A program made the position numbers and the translations under genes. From Pseudomonadales bacterium (GTDB lineage Bacteria > Pseudomonadota > Gammaproteobacteria > Pseudomonadales > UBA5862), in contig JACKOQ010000006.1 in assembly GCA_024234215.1 (NCBI GenBank), positions 1 to 64,000 of the forward strand: a DNA stretch of 64,000 bases, read 5' to 3'. Positions 26,330 through 33,061 of this stretch are shown here, piece after piece; the stretch's first letter is position 1; each line of letters opens with the position of its first letter. The notes beneath the pieces are model-generated. The model saw nothing but the letters and a program-made list of their open reading frames with translations. It was not told the DNA's origin and made no database searches.

Positions 26330-26910
26330 CGGATCAGAATCAGCTCCCGGTCGGTCACCACCGCATCGAGCGGGACATCCCAGGTCGCCATCGGCAGTTG
26401 GGGCCGCTCCTGAAAATGGTGGGCAACGCCCACCAGCAACGGGCGCGATGGCCAGGGACGATCCAGCGCAAAGGTCCGGTCATAGTAGCCGCCCCCCATC
26501 CCCAACCGCGCTCCACTGCGGTCAAACGCCACCAGCGGCAGCAACACCAGATCGAGCGACCAGGCCGGCGTCAGCACCTGCCGGCGCAGATCGGGCTCCG
26601 CAATGGCATAACGGTTCAGAATCAGCCGCTCACCGGGCCGGTGCGGCGCAAACAGCAGACGGTTGTGGGCAAAGGGGTGCAGGATCGGCAGAAAACCCTG
26701 CGCACCACGGGCCTGGCCACGCAGCAGTGCACTGCTCGGATCGATCTCGCCATCGCTGGCCAGATAGTGACCGATGCGTCGGCTATGGAGAAAACTCAGC
26801 CAGCCGGCCAGATGGCGCGCGACCGAAGCGGCAGCCTGGCGCTGCGCGGAAGCAGAGAGGGCGCGACGCTGGCGACGCAGTTCGCGCCGCAGTGGCCGCA
26901 GATCACTCAT
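26320..26910 (-). CDS. 5-formyltetrahydrofolate cyclo-ligase
   Basis: 196 residues from ATG 26910. The signature GMGGGYYDRTFA (about 140-151) is the Mg-ATP/folate loop; an Arg-rich N-terminus (RRELRRQRRALSA) matches YgfA. It converts 5-formyl-THF to 5,10-methenyl-THF. The gene lies directly after 6S RNA, as ygfA follows ssrS in E. coli. A frame extension to 26958 runs through the 6S RNA sequence and is not coding. The likely RBS (GGGGAG, 26924-26919) is inside the 3' arm of the 6S RNA closing stem. Confidence 0.92.
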   Translation of the reverse strand: MSDLRPLRRELRRQRRALSASAQRQAAASVARHLAGWLSFLHSRRIGHYLASDGEIDPSSALLRGQARGAQGFLPILHPFAHNRLLFAPHRPGERLILNRYAIAEPDLRRQVLTPAWSLDLVLLPLVAFDRSGARLGMGGGYYDRTFALDRPWPSRPLLVGVAHHFQERPQLPMATWDVPLDAVVTDRELILIRCR

Positions 26911-26916
26911 GCAGGG

Positions 26917-27096
26917 AGCTCCCCGAGAACGCCGCTGTCGGTAGAGCCCTTGAACCAATAGAGTCCAAGGCGGCGGTCACTGAGGTGAATCAGGCTTTCC
27001 GACCAGCGGACATGCACACCATCACCTGCTGGCGACCTCCAGTTTTCAGAGAATCGGCTCGGGGACATACCCGACTGGCCAACGCCCCAGGGAGCT
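26917..27096 (-). ncRNA. ssrS: 6S RNA
   Basis: About 180 nt. The ends pair: AGCTCCCTGGGG (27096-27085) with TCTCGGGGAGCT (26928-26917), counting G-U pairs. Blocks shared with known 6S RNAs are GGCCAGTC near the 5' side, CCCCGAGCCGA, and GGTTCAAGGG toward the 3' side. 6S RNA mimics an open promoter and traps sigma-70 RNA polymerase in stationary phase. The position between zapA and the 5-FCL gene is the conserved gammaproteobacterial locus. Ends were set from the closing stem and the -10 box and may be off by a few bases. Confidence 0.88.
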
Positions 27097-27102
27097 GGCT
27101 TG

Positions 27103-27108
27103 AGTATA
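27103..27108 (-). promoter_or_regulatory. -10 box of the 6S RNA promoter
   Basis: TATACT (27108-27103, minus strand) ends 6 nt before the predicted 6S RNA 5' end at about 27096, the right distance for a sigma-70 start. A -35 match is weak. Confidence 0.6.
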
Positions 27109-27186
27109 GCAGCGTCAGCGCCAAAGCAGCATCTTTCGAGAATCGGAAAACCGGACGGGCATCTTCACACTGCACCGTGCGGCAAC

Positions 27187-27492
27187 TCATTCGCCAGGCA
27201 GCAGCTGTGTCAGCGCCACATCGAGCTTGTCATGCAGATGTTGCCGGCCCTGCTCCAGCAGCAGGCGCTGCTGCTCGCTGCGCAGGTAGTCGTGGGCGAT
27301 GTTCAGCGCCGCCATCACCGCGATGCGCTCCATGCCGATGATCGAACCGCTGCTGCGAATACCGCGCATCTTCTCATCGAGATAGCGGGCGGACTCCGCC
27401 AGCGCCGCGCGCTCCTCCACCGGACAGCTCACCTGAAACGATTTGTCCAGGATCTGGATGGTCAGCGTACAGCTTTCGCCCTTTTCAGCCAT
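27187..27492 (-). CDS. zapA: Cell division protein ZapA
   Basis: 101 residues. The N-terminal ZapA domain (TIQILDKSFQVSCPVEER), AARYLDEKM-type helix (ESARYLDEKMRGIR) and the coiled-coil C-terminus (MERIAVMAALNIAHDYL onward) are typical. ZapA bundles FtsZ protofilaments and stabilises the Z ring. It lies 3 bp after a small coiled-coil gene and just upstream of 6S RNA, the conserved arrangement. Confidence 0.93.
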   Translation of the reverse strand: MAEKGESCTLTIQILDKSFQVSCPVEERAALAESARYLDEKMRGIRSSGSIIGMERIAVMAALNIAHDYLRSEQQRLLLEQGRQHLHDKLDVALTQLLPGE

Positions 27493-27495
27493 GAC

Positions 27496-27708
27496 TCACT
27501 CCTGATCCAGCGCCTTGAGCCGTTTGATCATCTCGACCACCTGCTGCCGGGCATGGTGCTGCTGTTCGACCAGCCGCGTCCGCTCACCACGCCAGGTCGA
27601 TTCACTGGCGCGCAGCCGGGCATTCTCCTTGCTCAACTGCTCGCAACGGCCGATCAGCAGGTCGATTTTGCGTTCAAGATCAGCAATGGCCGGGTCAAGG
27701 TGGTTCAT
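27496..27708 (-). CDS. TIGR02449 family coiled-coil protein
   Basis: 70 residues, almost entirely coiled coil: DLERKIDLLIGRCEQLSKEN and ARLRASESTWRGERTRLVEQ, then QVVEMIKRLKALDQE. This small family sits next to zapA in Pseudomonas and relatives and resembles ZapB in size and heptads, so a divisome linker role is likely but unproven here. Three bp before zapA, so co-translated. Confidence 0.8.
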   Translation of the reverse strand: MNHLDPAIADLERKIDLLIGRCEQLSKENARLRASESTWRGERTRLVEQQHHARQQVVEMIKRLKALDQE

Positions 27709-27876
27709 GAGGCTCTTTCAGGGCGATGCAGAATCGATTCGATCAACTATAGAGCGCCGGGCACCATCGATCAATCGCTGCACGGCGATGGCGTCAACGA
27801 TGCTGCTTGCCACCGCTTGCATCGTCCGCCGCGCAAAACTAAGCTCGCGCCACCGCTTCGACAGGTGGATGCTTCG

Positions 27877-28398
27877 ATGAGAGAGCGCTTCGCATGGCTG
27901 CGCCTGGCAGCCCTTTTCGCCACCCTTGGCAGCAGCCTGCCACTGCTGGCCGATGATGGACTCCCGATCGGCGAGGTCAGTACGGTGTTCAAGTTCCTGA
28001 CCCCGAATGACAAGATCAAGATCCATGCGTTCGAGGATCCCGCCGTGGAGGGGATCACCTGCTACATCAGCCGGGCGGTGACTGGCGGACTCAAGGGGGC
28101 GTTCGGCGTTGCCGAAGACACCTCCGATGCCAGCATCTCCTGCCATCAGACCGGCCCGATCCGCTTTCGAAGCGCGATCGCCGCCGGAAAAAATGGCGAG
28201 GAGGTGTTCAACGAGCGCCGTTCGCTGCTGTTCAAGGAGCTGCATGTCACCCGTTTTCATGACGCCCAGAGCAACACGCTGGTCTACATGACCTGGAGCG
28301 ACCGGCTGATCGAGGGCTCGCCGCGCAATTCGATCTCGGCGGTGCCGCTGGCCGCCTGGAATGGTGTCGCCGCCCAGCCAGCGCGGTTCGATCGCTGA
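27877..28398 (+). CDS. creA: CreA family periplasmic protein
   Basis: 173 residues from ATG 27877, with AGGTGG about 9 nt upstream; the open frame extends far upstream over zapA but that part is shadow. A signal peptide (to about LPLLADDG) precedes the CreA core: STVFKFLTPNDKIKIHAFED, ITCYISRAVTGGLKGAFG, AEDTSDASISC and EGSPRNSISAVPL. Two conserved Cys (about 67 and 99) could form a disulfide. Function is unknown despite its name; in E. coli it is near creBCD, which is absent here. Confidence 0.9.
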   Translation: MRERFAWLRLAALFATLGSSLPLLADDGLPIGEVSTVFKFLTPNDKIKIHAFEDPAVEGITCYISRAVTGGLKGAFGVAEDTSDASISCHQTGPIRFRSAIAAGKNGEEVFNERRSLLFKELHVTRFHDAQSNTLVYMTWSDRLIEGSPRNSISAVPLAAWNGVAAQPARFDR

Positions 28399-28406
28399 CT
28401 TCGACC

Positions 28407-29225
28407 TCAGCGCCGCCGCCATGCCAGCGCAACCACCGAGATCAGATAGGTTGCACTGGCCAGCAGGATGATGGTCGCACCAGCCGGCAGATCAGGTCCG
28501 TAGGAGAGCGCCAGCCCGGCAAAGGTGAAGAGCATGCCCAACAGGGTGGCACCCACCATCATCCAGCCGAGCGTGCGCACATAGTGGCCACTGACGGCGG
28601 CGGGCAGCGTCAGCAGCGCAATCACCAGAATCAGCCCCACCATCTGGATCAGCACCACCACGGTCACCGCGATCAGCACCAGCAGCAGCGGGTAGTAGAA
28701 CGCCACCCTGATGCCACGCAACCGGGCGAACTCCTCGTCAAAGACCACCGCAAGAAACTGCTTCTGGAACAGCAGCACCAGCAGCAGCACGATCAGGTCG
28801 AGCCAGGCCATTCGCCACAGCTCAGAACTCGGCACCAGCAGAATGTTGCCGAACAGGTAGCTCATCAGATCGACGTTGTAGCCGGGCGTGCGCGCCATCA
28901 GCAGGATGCCGACGGCCATCCCTGCTGCCCACAGTGCGCCGATCACGGTGTCCTCATGTTCGCGCCAATGCAGATTGACCCAACTGATCAACAGCGCCGC
29001 CAGCACCGCCGCGACCAGTGCGCCATCCATCGGGTCGCCACCGAAGAAGTAGGCAACCCCCATCCCGCCCAGCACCGAATGGGCAATACCGCCGGCCAGG
29101 TAACCGATGCGCTTGACCACCACATAGCTGCCAATCACGCCACAGGCCACGCTGGCCAGCAGGCCGGCGAACAGTGCCTGCCGCAGAAAGGGCTGGCTGG
29201 CCAGCGCCTGCAGAAAATCGCTCAC
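28407..29225 (-). CDS. znuB: Zinc ABC transporter permease
   Basis: 272 residues, ABC-3 family with about eight helices. The N-terminus ALFAGLLASVACGVIGSYVV and AYFFGGDPMDGA, plus GMAVGILLMARTPGYNVDLM, are typical ZnuB blocks. It forms the membrane channel for periplasmic zinc delivered by ZnuA. Its start overlaps the znuC stop by 4 nt. Gene order znuA-znuC-znuB, all leftward. Confidence 0.93.
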   Translation of the reverse strand: MSDFLQALASQPFLRQALFAGLLASVACGVIGSYVVVKRIGYLAGGIAHSVLGGMGVAYFFGGDPMDGALVAAVLAALLISWVNLHWREHEDTVIGALWAAGMAVGILLMARTPGYNVDLMSYLFGNILLVPSSELWRMAWLDLIVLLLVLLFQKQFLAVVFDEEFARLRGIRVAFYYPLLLVLIAVTVVVLIQMVGLILVIALLTLPAAVSGHYVRTLGWMMVGATLLGMLFTFAGLALSYGPDLPAGATIILLASATYLISVVALAWRRR

Positions 29226-29986
29226 CGCATCCCCTCGCCCGGCGTGTGGTGGGCATGTTCATGGTGGATCAGGTGCATCGGACGTCCATACATCTGCTCG
29301 ATGTCACTGCTCTTGAGCTCAGTGGCCGGATGGCAGATCAGCGTGCGGTTGAGGCAGGCGACCCGGTTCACCTGCTGCGAGATGAAGCCGATGTCATGCG
29401 AGATCACCACGATGGCCATGCGCTGATTGAGCAGCCCCAGCAGGTCGAACAGCCCCTGTTCGCCCTGCTGGTCGATGTTGGCGGTCGGCTCATCCAGCAG
29501 CAGCAGCCTGGGTTCGGTCACCAGCGCACGCGCCACCAGCAGCCGCTGGAGCTGCCCGCCGGAGAGGTTGCCGATCGGACGGTTGGCCAGACCGCTGATG
29601 CCCACCTCGTCGAGGGCACGGGCGGTGGCCAGCCGATCGGCCCGGTTGAAACCGAACCAGCGCCGCGTCAGCCCCAGCCGACCCAGCATCACTGCCTGGG
29701 TGACGGTGATCGGAAAGTCGCGGTTGAACAGCGGATATTGCGGTACATAGCCGACCCAGCGGCGCGCTTCGCGTGGCGGGCGGCCGAAGAGCCGAATCGT
29801 GCCACCGTCGGGCTGCCGCAATCCCAGAATCAGCTTGAACAGGGTGCTCTTGCCACTGCCATTGGGGCCGATCAGCGCCAGAAACTCACGCGGCTCGACC
29901 CGCAGGTCGATCTGCTCCAACAACGGAACACCTCCATAGGAGAAGCGGAGCCGGTCGATCTCGAGCGGCAATCGTTCGGTATTCAT
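29222..29986 (-). CDS. znuC: Zinc ABC transporter ATP-binding protein
   Basis: 254 residues. Walker A is GPNGSGKST, the Q-loop region and GYVPQYPLF follow, the ABC signature is NLSGGQLQRLLVARAL and Walker B LLLLDEPTANID, with a final switch His (VISHDIGF). It energises zinc uptake with ZnuB. Overlaps znuA and znuB by 4 nt each, so strict co-expression is expected. A His-containing tail (MHLIHHEHAHHTPGEGM) may sense or bind metal. Confidence 0.94.
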   Translation of the reverse strand: MNTERLPLEIDRLRFSYGGVPLLEQIDLRVEPREFLALIGPNGSGKSTLFKLILGLRQPDGGTIRLFGRPPREARRWVGYVPQYPLFNRDFPITVTQAVMLGRLGLTRRWFGFNRADRLATARALDEVGISGLANRPIGNLSGGQLQRLLVARALVTEPRLLLLDEPTANIDQQGEQGLFDLLGLLNQRMAIVVISHDIGFISQQVNRVACLNRTLICHPATELKSSDIEQMYGRPMHLIHHEHAHHTPGEGMR

Positions 29987-30837
29987 GGTGTGGGGTCTGC
30001 CAGCAGGGCACCCAACTGGCGCAGCGTGGCCGGCACATCCTCGGCCAGGTGGTCCACCTTGACGACACGGGCACCGAGGCTGTCGGCCACCATTTCAGCC
30101 ACCCGCCGATCGGTCTGCTGCTCGACCAGAATCACGCGCACACCGGCCTGCCGACCCGCTTCGATCACCTGGGCCAGCGAGCGGGCACCGGGAGACTTGC
30201 CCTCGCGCTCGATGGCAATCTGGCGCAGTCCATAGGCATCGGCAAAGTAGCCAAAGGCCGGATGGTAGACCATGAAACTGGCGCCACGCCGGGAGGCCAA
30301 TTGTGCACTCAACTCGGCATCGAGGGCGGTCAGCTCCTGCTCCAGCCGGCCATAACCCTGCTGATAGTGCACAGCCGCGGCCGGATCGGCGGCCATCAGT
30401 GCATCGCGCATGTTGGCCGCTTGACGCAGCAACAGTCCGGGCGCCAGCCAGAGATGTGGATCGGCAAGTGCCTCTGACTGCCGTGAATCACCATGATGAT
30501 GCCCATCCATCTGCAGCCGCTCGATGCCGGCGGCGACATCGACCACCTGCAACGCCGGATGGAGCCCACGCACCTTGGGCAGCCAGACACGCTCGAAGGG
30601 CAGGCCAAGCTGAAAGTAGAGCTGGCTGCTGTCCAGTTCGCTCATCAACCGCGGGGTTGGCTCGTAGGTCTCGACGCCCTGCCCCGGCGGCACCACCTGC
30701 AGCACTTTCACCCGCGAACCGGCCAGGCGTTCGAGCAAATACTTCTGCGGTGCGATGGCGACCGCCACCCGCAATTCAGCCACCGCGAACGAACTGGCCA
30801 GGAGCCACAAAAAAAACAGTGCAAAGCGGCGACCCAT
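29983..30837 (-). CDS. znuA: Zinc ABC transporter substrate-binding protein
   Basis: 284 residues from ATG 30837, chosen because AAGG lies 7 nt upstream and because the earlier in-frame ATGs (30873, 30864) fall on a TATAAT box. A signal peptide (RFALFFLWLLASSFAVAEL) leads to a cluster A-I fold: GQGVETYEPTPRLMSEL, a short His loop DGHHHGD, DPHLWLAPG and MVYHPAFGYF, whose His residues bind zinc. The His loop is short compared with E. coli ZnuA. Delivers zinc to ZnuBC. Confidence 0.92.
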   Translation of the reverse strand: MGRRFALFFLWLLASSFAVAELRVAVAIAPQKYLLERLAGSRVKVLQVVPPGQGVETYEPTPRLMSELDSSQLYFQLGLPFERVWLPKVRGLHPALQVVDVAAGIERLQMDGHHHGDSRQSEALADPHLWLAPGLLLRQAANMRDALMAADPAAAVHYQQGYGRLEQELTALDAELSAQLASRRGASFMVYHPAFGYFADAYGLRQIAIEREGKSPGARSLAQVIEAGRQAGVRVILVEQQTDRRVAEMVADSLGARVVKVDHLAEDVPATLRQLGALLADPTP

Positions 30838-30862
30838 GCGTGGCCTTGACCCAAAAGTTTTC

Positions 30863-30868
30863 ATTATA
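30863..30868 (-). promoter_or_regulatory. Probable -10 box of the znuACB operon
   Basis: TATAAT (30868-30863, minus strand) lies about 26 nt before the chosen znuA start. The -35 region is poor (no clear TTGACA), and no convincing Zur-type palindrome was found around it, so control is uncertain. Confidence 0.4.
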
Positions 30869-30923
30869 TCCATTCACGAGATAAAGCCGTCGCCTTCGCC
30901 GATGGCGCACAGCGCATGCTCCT

Positions 30924-30956
30924 GAAAAAAATAAACCCCGACGGTCGCCGGGGTTT
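30924..30956 (-). terminator. Rho-independent terminator of sodB
   Basis: On the minus strand AAACCCCG (30956-30949) pairs with CGGGGTTT (30940-30933) around an 8-nt loop, and a run of seven T follows (30930-30924). It lies 44 bp after the sodB stop and also insulates the znu promoter. Confidence 0.9.
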
Positions 30957-30999
30957 CATCGACAGCCGAACCGCACGGGCGCGGTCAGCGCAACGGGGG

Positions 31000-31584
31000 T
31001 CAGCCGAGATTCTGGTTGACGAACTCCCAGTTGACCAGCGACCAGAAGCCCTTCAGGTAATCGGGGCGGACGTTGCGATAGTCGATGTAGTAGGCATGTT
31101 CCCACAGATCGACCGTCAGCAGCGCGGTCAGGTTGGCATCGGTCAGCGGCGTGGCAGCGTTGCTGGTGTTGACGATGTCGAGTGATCCATCGGCCTTTTT
31201 GACCAGCCAGGTCCAGCTGGAACCGAAGTTGTTGACCGCCATGTCATTGAACTTGGCCTTGAAATCATCAAAGGAGCCGAACGCCTTGTTGATGGCCTCG
31301 GCAATCTTGCCGGTGGGCGCACCGCCACCTTTCGGGCTCAGGCTGTGCCAATAGAAGGTGTGGTTCCACACCTGCGCGGCATTGTTGAAGACACCGCCCG
31401 ATGAACTCTTGATGATCTGTTCGAGCGTCTTGCCTTCGAACTCGGTGCCCTTGATCAGGCCGTTGAGCTTGTCGACATAGGTCTTGTGATGCTTGCCGTA
31501 GTGGAACTCCAGCGTCTCTTTGGAGATGTGCGGCTGCAGGGCATCCATCGCGTAGGGCAATTCTGGCAGGGTAAACTGGCTCAT
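31000..31584 (-). CDS. sodB: Iron superoxide dismutase
   Basis: 194 residues from ATG 31584, with AAGGAG 8 nt upstream; an open frame to 31752 has no support. Metal ligands sit in HYGKHHKTYV, WNHTFYWHSL and DLWEHAYYIDY; AAQVWNHTFYW and the GGG-A-P-TG loop favour iron over manganese. It dismutates superoxide in the cytoplasm. Monocistronic, followed by a strong terminator. Confidence 0.95.
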   Translation of the reverse strand: MSQFTLPELPYAMDALQPHISKETLEFHYGKHHKTYVDKLNGLIKGTEFEGKTLEQIIKSSSGGVFNNAAQVWNHTFYWHSLSPKGGGAPTGKIAEAINKAFGSFDDFKAKFNDMAVNNFGSSWTWLVKKADGSLDIVNTSNAATPLTDANLTALLTVDLWEHAYYIDYRNVRPDYLKGFWSLVNWEFVNQNLG

Positions 31585-31696
31585 GCTGTGATTCTCCTTC
31601 GACTCACCAGTGGTTAATGGCCCAGCTATTGTATCAACTATCCCCCGCCATGGCGCCTGCCGATTCGATTGAGTGCCGCTGTCGCGCCAGCCCCCG

Positions 31697-32032
31697 TCAA
31701 CCCAGTGCCTGCTGATAGCCACCGCTGGCCGAACGGCGCGAATTGGCGACATGCAGCGCGGCCTGGTTCACCGCCTGCGCCACCTTCTGCTCGAGTTCGG
31801 CGCGCTCCTGTGGCGAGAGGTAGAACAGAAAGTCCACCTCGTAGCGCAGATAGCGCGGCGGCAGGTGGTTGAGCGCGACACAGGCCACATCGGCCAGATA
31901 GTCGCTGTCGTTTTCGCTGCTGTTGAAGCCAAGGGTCTGCCGAATCTGTTCGACGACCAGCCGCTCGTAGACGTTGTGAACCGAGGCAAAGGGCGATTCT
32001 GCCGACACGGGACGGGGTGGTGCACGGAACAT
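31697..32032 (-). CDS. ComFB family protein
   Basis: 111 residues from ATG 32032; the frame continues upstream over secF but that is shadow. The ComFB signature is clear: VHNVYERLVVEQI, DYLADVACVALNHLPPRYLR and FYLSPQERAELEQKVAQAV. The family is named for a Bacillus competence operon gene; some members bind cyclic dinucleotides, which fits a PilZ protein later in the window. It stands alone between sodB and secF. GGAG is about 10 nt upstream of the ATG. Role here unknown. Confidence 0.82.
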   Translation of the reverse strand: MFRAPPRPVSAESPFASVHNVYERLVVEQIRQTLGFNSSENDSDYLADVACVALNHLPPRYLRYEVDFLFYLSPQERAELEQKVAQAVNQAALHVANSRRSASGGYQQALG

Positions 32033-32110
32033 GGTGAGTTTTCTCCGGTGAACAGGACATTGATCCTCACCGAAGTGTAGGCCAGAAGCGCCACTTGCGC
32101 CCGGCGCCTC

Positions 32111-32145
32111 AAGGCGATGGCCGGTCACGGCCGGCCATCGTCCTT
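32111..32145 (-). terminator. Long stem-loop at the end of secF (possible terminator without U-run)
   Basis: On the minus strand AAGG-A-CGATGGCCGG (32145-32131) pairs with CCGGCCATCG-CCTT (32124-32111), a 14-bp stem with one bulge and a 6-nt loop. The secF stop codon (32127-32125) lies in the loop. No T-run follows, so it could be a factor-dependent terminator or mRNA-stabilising hairpin. Confidence 0.5.
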
Positions 32146-33042
32146 GGCCGCCTCCTTGACCTGAACCAGAAAATCCTCGCGGCTGATCCTGAGAAGCAGC
32201 AACAGGCTCGACGCGACATAGACCGAGGAGTAGGTGCCGAACCCCACACCGATCAGCAGTGCCTTGGAGAAGCCATGAATCGCATCCCCGCCCAGAAAGA
32301 ACAGCGCCAGCACCGCCAGAATCACGGTCAGGGAGGTGAAGATGGTCCGGTCGAGCGTCTGGGTGATGGAGATGTTGATCACCCGATAAGAGCTCTCCTT
32401 GCGAATCTTGCGGAAGCATTCGCGAATCCGGTCACCGACCACGATGCTGTCATTCAGCGAGTAGCCGATGATCGCCAGCACTGCCGCCAGCACGGTGAGG
32501 TCGAACTCCCACTGGAAGAGCGCAAAGGCACCGAGGGTGACCACCACGTCATGGAACAGCGCCAGCACCGCACCAACCGCGAACTTCCACGGAAAGCGCC
32601 AGGCGACATAGAGCAGCACGGCGATCAGCGCGACAAAGACCGCCAGCAACCCTTTCTGCAACAGCTCATCGCCCACCTGTGAACCGACGAATTCAGCCCG
32701 CGTCAGAGTGACGCTGCCGCTGCGCTGCGGATCGAGCAGCTGCACGACCTCTTCACCCAGCCCGGCCTTGAACTCCCGGTGCAGCCGCACCAGCAGCTCA
32801 TTCTGACTGCCGAAGTGCTGCACCACGGCATCGAGACCCGCACCATGCAGGGTGTCGCGCACCTGTTGCGGATCGGCGGGCTGGCTGAAGTGCAGCTCGA
32901 TCAGTGAGCCACCCGAAAAGTCGAGCCCCAGATTGAAGCCACGCAGCGCAATCGCCAGCACCGCCACCACCATCAGAACGATGGAGAAGCCGCCGACCGG
33001 CTTGCGCCAGCCCATGAAGTCAATGATCTTTTCATCCGCCAT
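32125..33042 (-). CDS. secF: Protein translocase subunit SecF
   Basis: 305 residues, six predicted helices. The N-terminal block GLDFSGGSLIELHF and the C-terminal RND-like segment (SLNDSIVVGDRIRECF, then FTSLTVILAVLALFFLGG) are SecF signatures. With SecD and YajC it uses the proton gradient to pull exported proteins through SecYEG. 19 bp downstream of secD. Confidence 0.96.
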   Translation of the reverse strand: MADEKIIDFMGWRKPVGGFSIVLMVVAVLAIALRGFNLGLDFSGGSLIELHFSQPADPQQVRDTLHGAGLDAVVQHFGSQNELLVRLHREFKAGLGEEVVQLLDPQRSGSVTLTRAEFVGSQVGDELLQKGLLAVFVALIAVLLYVAWRFPWKFAVGAVLALFHDVVVTLGAFALFQWEFDLTVLAAVLAIIGYSLNDSIVVGDRIRECFRKIRKESSYRVINISITQTLDRTIFTSLTVILAVLALFFLGGDAIHGFSKALLIGVGFGTYSSVYVASSLLLLLRISREDFLVQVKEAAKDDGRP

Positions 33043-33061
33043 CCGGCCGCTGCTCCTGGTA

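Noticed and set aside
27100..27876. Long plus-strand frame fused to creA
   Set aside because: It covers zapA and the TIGR02449 gene in antisense; creA with its own signal peptide and RBS starts at 27877.
30855..30880. Zur operator at the znu promoter
   Set aside because: AT-rich sequence around TATAAT lacks a convincing dyad matching the Zur consensus.
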